From: Streptococcus oralis
GTDB taxonomy: Bacteria > Bacillota > Bacilli > Lactobacillales > Streptococcaceae
NCBI RefSeq assembly: GCF_023611505.1
Contig: NZ_CP097843.1
Location: 496,001-560,000 of the forward strand
Length of the DNA: 64,000 nucleotides
Reading direction: 5' to 3'
Shown here: piece after piece, positions 61,677 to 64,000 of the stretch
Layout of the letters: every line of letters starts with the position of its first letter
Numbering within the stretch: the stretch's first letter is position 1
Made by a program: the position numbers and the translations under genes
Notes under the pieces: generated by a model
What the model saw: only the letters and a program-made list of their open reading frames with translations
Databases searched by the model: none
Told to the model about the DNA's origin: nothing

Positions 61677-61709
61677 AAAAGGTAATAGAGTTTTGGAAAG
61701 CGAGAGAAG

Positions 61710-62387
61710 ATGATTTCAAAGAGATTAGAATTGGTGGTGTCCTTTGTGCCCCAAGGTGCTGTGTTACTTGATGTGGGGAGTGACCATGCTTATCTGCCTA
61801 TCGAGTTGGTCGAAAGAGGCCAAATTAAAAGTGCTATTGCAGGGGAAGTGGTGGAAGGTCCCTACCAGTCTGCGGTCAAAAATGTTGAGGCTCACGGTCT
61901 AAAGGAGAAAATCCAAGTTCGTTTAGCCAATGGCTTAGCAGCCTTTGAAGATGTCGACCAAGTATCGGTTATCACCATTGCAGGTATGGGTGGTCGTTTG
62001 ATTGCTAGGATATTGGAAGAAGGATTGGATAAGCTTGCGAGTGTAGAACGTTTAATCCTCCAGCCAAATAATCGTGAAGACGACTTGCGCATCTGGCTAC
62101 AAGACCACGGTTTTCAAATCGTAGCAGAAAGCATCCTAGAAGAAGCAGGCAAGTTTTATGAAATTCTAGTTGTGGAAGCAGGACAAATGAAGTTATCTGC
62201 CAGTGATGTTCGCTTTGGACCTTTCTTGTCCAAAGAGGTCAGTCCAGTATTTGTCCAAAAATGGCAAAAAGAAGCTGTTAAGCTAGAGTTCGCCCTCGGA
62301 CAAATCCCAGAAAAAAATCTGGAAGAACGTCAAGTTCTAGCTCATAAAATTCAAGCCATCAAGGAGGTGCTCCATGTTAGCAAGTGA
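61710..62387 (+). CDS. trmK: tRNA (adenine(22)-N1)-methyltransferase TrmK
   Basis: 225 aa class I SAM methyltransferase that modifies A22 of tRNA. SAM loop [17 protein letters not shown], then [32 protein letters not shown], and [13 protein letters not shown] as the catalytic region; a helical C-terminal tail follows. It overlaps the Nif3-like gene by 14 nt, a conserved pairing in firmicutes. Confidence 0.95.
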   Translation: MISKRLELVVSFVPQGAVLLDVGSDHAYLPIELVERGQIKSAIAGEVVEGPYQSAVKNVEAHGLKEKIQVRLANGLAAFEDVDQVSVITIAGMGGRLIARILEEGLDKLASVERLILQPNNREDDLRIWLQDHGFQIVAESILEEAGKFYEILVVEAGQMKLSASDVRFGPFLSKEVSPVFVQKWQKEAVKLEFALGQIPEKNLEERQVLAHKIQAIKEVLHVSK

Positions 62388-63171
62388 AGTGATTAAACGT
62401 TATGAAGACTTTTGTCCTCAGGAATTTTCCATGGAGGGAGACAGTCGTGGCCTGCAAATTGGAACTCTAGACAAGGATATTCAAAGGATTATGGTTGCCC
62501 TGGATATTCGTGAAGAAACGGTGGCTGAAGCCATTGAAAAGGGTGTGGATTTGATTATCGTTAAGCACGCGCCGATTTTCCGTCCCATCAAGGACTTGGT
62601 CGCCAGCCGTCCGCAAAATCAGATTTACATCGACCTCATCAAACATGACATTGCCGTTTATGTCAGTCACACCAATATTGACATCGTTGAAAATGGCCTC
62701 AATGACTGGTTTTGCCAGATGCTAGGTATCGAGGAGACCACTTATCTGCAGGAAACAGGCCCAGAACGTGGGATTGGGCGTATTGGTGACATTCAACCTC
62801 AAACATATGAAGAATTTGCCAGTCATGTCAAACATGTTTTTGGTCTAGATAGTCTTCGCATGGTGCATTATCAAGAGAGTGATTTGAAGAAGGAAATTTC
62901 AAGAGTTGCCATTTGCGGTGGTAGTGGTCAGTCTTTCTATCCTGATGCTTTGGCAAAGGGGGCAGATGTCTATATTACTGGTGACATCTACTACCACACA
63001 GCTCAGGATATGTTGTCAGATGGCTTGTTGGCGCTGGACCCGGGCCACTATATCGAAATCCTTTTTGTCGAAAAAATTACTGCGCTCCTTGCCCAATGGA
63101 AGGCAGAAAAGGGCTGGCCTATTGAGATTTTGCCTAGTCAAGCATCGACCAATCCTTTCCACCATATCTAG
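62374..63171 (+). CDS. Nif3-like dinuclear metal center hexameric protein
   Basis: 265 aa, DUF34/Nif3 family. Metal ligands lie in IIVKHAPIF (His), [15 protein letters not shown] (His/Asp), and the late [44 protein letters not shown]. It has been proposed as a GTP cyclohydrolase-like or metal-trafficking protein; the activity is not settled. An AAGGAGG site precedes the ATG. Confidence 0.93.
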   Translation: MLASEVIKRYEDFCPQEFSMEGDSRGLQIGTLDKDIQRIMVALDIREETVAEAIEKGVDLIIVKHAPIFRPIKDLVASRPQNQIYIDLIKHDIAVYVSHTNIDIVENGLNDWFCQMLGIEETTYLQETGPERGIGRIGDIQPQTYEEFASHVKHVFGLDSLRMVHYQESDLKKEISRVAICGGSGQSFYPDALAKGADVYITGDIYYHTAQDMLSDGLLALDPGHYIEILFVEKITALLAQWKAEKGWPIEILPSQASTNPFHHI

Positions 63172-63187
63172 TTAGAAAGTGAAAACA

Positions 63188-64000
63188 ATGAAAGAAGTTG
63201 CCATTATTGGAGCAGGGATTGTGGGGGCAACAGTTGCCTACTACCTCTCGAAAGAAAGTGACCTTGAGGTAACCGTCTTTGACCATGGGCAGGGACAGGC
63301 TACCAAGGCAGCAGCGGGAATTATCAGTCCTTGGTTTTCAAAACGACGTAATAAAGCTTGGTACAAGATGGCACGCTTGGGGGCTGACTTTTATGTGGAT
63401 TTGTTGGCTGATTTAGAAAAGTCTGATCAGGAAATCGACTTTTACCAACGCTCAGGAGTTTTTCTCTTGAAAAAGGACGAATCCAAGTTGAAAGAACTCT
63501 ATGAGCTAGCCCTTCAGCGCAGGGAAGAATCTCCCTTGATAGGCCAGTTAGCTATTCTGGACCAAGCGTCTGCAAATGAATTATTCCCTGGTTTGCAGGG
63601 ATTTGACCACTTGCTCTATGCTTCTGGTGGGGCGAGAGTAGATGGCCACCTCTTAGTGACTCGTTTGCTAGAAGCCAGTCAAGTCAAGCTGGTCAAAGAA
63701 AAAGTGAGTCTGACACCATTAGCATCCGGCTATCAGATTGGCGAAGAGGTGTTTGAATTGGTTGTTTTAGCGACGGGAGCTTGGTTGGGGGATATTTTGG
63801 AACCTTTAGGATATGAGGTAGATGTTCGTCCTCAGAAAGGGCAACTCCAAGATTATCAGATTTCCAAAGATATGGAATCCTATCCTGTTGTCATGCCAGA
63901 AGGGGAGTGGGATTTGATCCCTTTTGCAGGTGGGAAATTGTCCTTGGGCGCTACCCACGAAAATGATATGGGATTTGATTTGACAGTAGATGAAACCTTG
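63188..64000 (+). CDS. FAD-dependent oxidoreductase (DAO family), truncated by the window edge
   Basis: The frame opens at ATG 63188 and is still open at 64000 (271 codons). The N-terminus holds a dinucleotide fold AIIGAGIVGATVAYYLSKE, then the acidic residue in VFDHG, ATKAAAGIISPW, and LATGAWLGDIL, typical of D-amino acid oxidase-like flavoproteins such as DadA or glycine oxidase. It starts 16 nt after the Nif3-like gene. The substrate cannot be told from this part. Confidence 0.9.
   Translation, partial: MKEVAIIGAGIVGATVAYYLSKESDLEVTVFDHGQGQATKAAAGIISPWFSKRRNKAWYKMARLGADFYVDLLADLEKSDQEIDFYQRSGVFLLKKDESKLKELYELALQRREESPLIGQLAILDQASANELFPGLQGFDHLLYASGGARVDGHLLVTRLLEASQVKLVKEKVSLTPLASGYQIGEEVFELVVLATGAWLGDILEPLGYEVDVRPQKGQLQDYQISKDMESYPVVMPEGEWDLIPFAGGKLSLGATHENDMGFDLTVDETL

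Overview
The window looks like a chromosome segment of a mitis-group Streptococcus (S. mitis / S. oralis / S. infantis type). This rests on low-GC composition, many extended -10 promoters (TGnTATAAT), a BOX-type repeat, a YSIRK/LPXTG surface sialidase, and a core gene order that, from memory, matches S. pneumoniae (secA-aroF-aroF-acpS-alr-recG; nan locus; pbp2b-recR; ddl-murF; ftsA-ftsZ-ylmEFGH-divIVA-ileS; gpmA; rpsO-cadD). Differences in sequence and gene content argue against S. pneumoniae itself.

Layout. 1-9.6 kb: the tail of a Gly-rich protein, lemA, a small membrane protein, secA, two tandem DAHP synthases, acpS, alr and recG. 9.7-23.4 kb: a sialic-acid scavenging region with an acetyl esterase, a cell-wall-anchored sialidase, NanE, a SatABC-type importer, a YhcH-like protein, a DUF624 membrane protein, sialic acid lyase, ROK kinase, and a divergent RpiR-family regulator. 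Four similar 14-nt palindromes sit upstream of its four main transcription starts, and cre-like sites lie in or near the promoters. 23.5-26.3 kb: pbp2b and recR.

26.4-35.0 kb: an accessory island between recR and ddl, the most unusual part of the window. It carries a type VII secretion LXG effector cassette: a Lap1/DUF3130-like gene, a Lap2/DUF3958-like gene, an LXG toxin that resembles TelC, and a membrane-anchored candidate immunity gene. Next comes a second LXG toxin gene that lacks its start and is frameshifted, but shares a 663-bp near-identical N-terminal module with the first. Then come five tandem, translationally coupled paralogues of about 205 aa (one frameshifted), which are candidate immunity proteins of a family I do not recognise. 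The island ends with another membrane-anchored protein and gene-tail relics. No T7SS core gene (EssC, EssB, EsxA) is visible, so the secretion machine must be encoded elsewhere.

35-48 kb: cell wall and division genes (ddl, murF, Nudix, a YwaF-like membrane protein, ftsA, ftsZ, ylmE, sepF, ylmG, ylmH, divIVA), then a T-box and ileS. 48-53.2 kb: a small membrane protein, gpmA, and a MacB/FtsX-type ABC exporter. 53.2-58.4 kb: rpsO; cadD bracketed by two copies of the rpsO terminator block; and a siderophore-type iron ABC importer with an esterase. 58.4-64 kb: a PlsC-like acyltransferase (minus strand), a P-type cation ATPase, trmK, a Nif3-like gene, and a truncated FAD-dependent oxidoreductase at the window edge.
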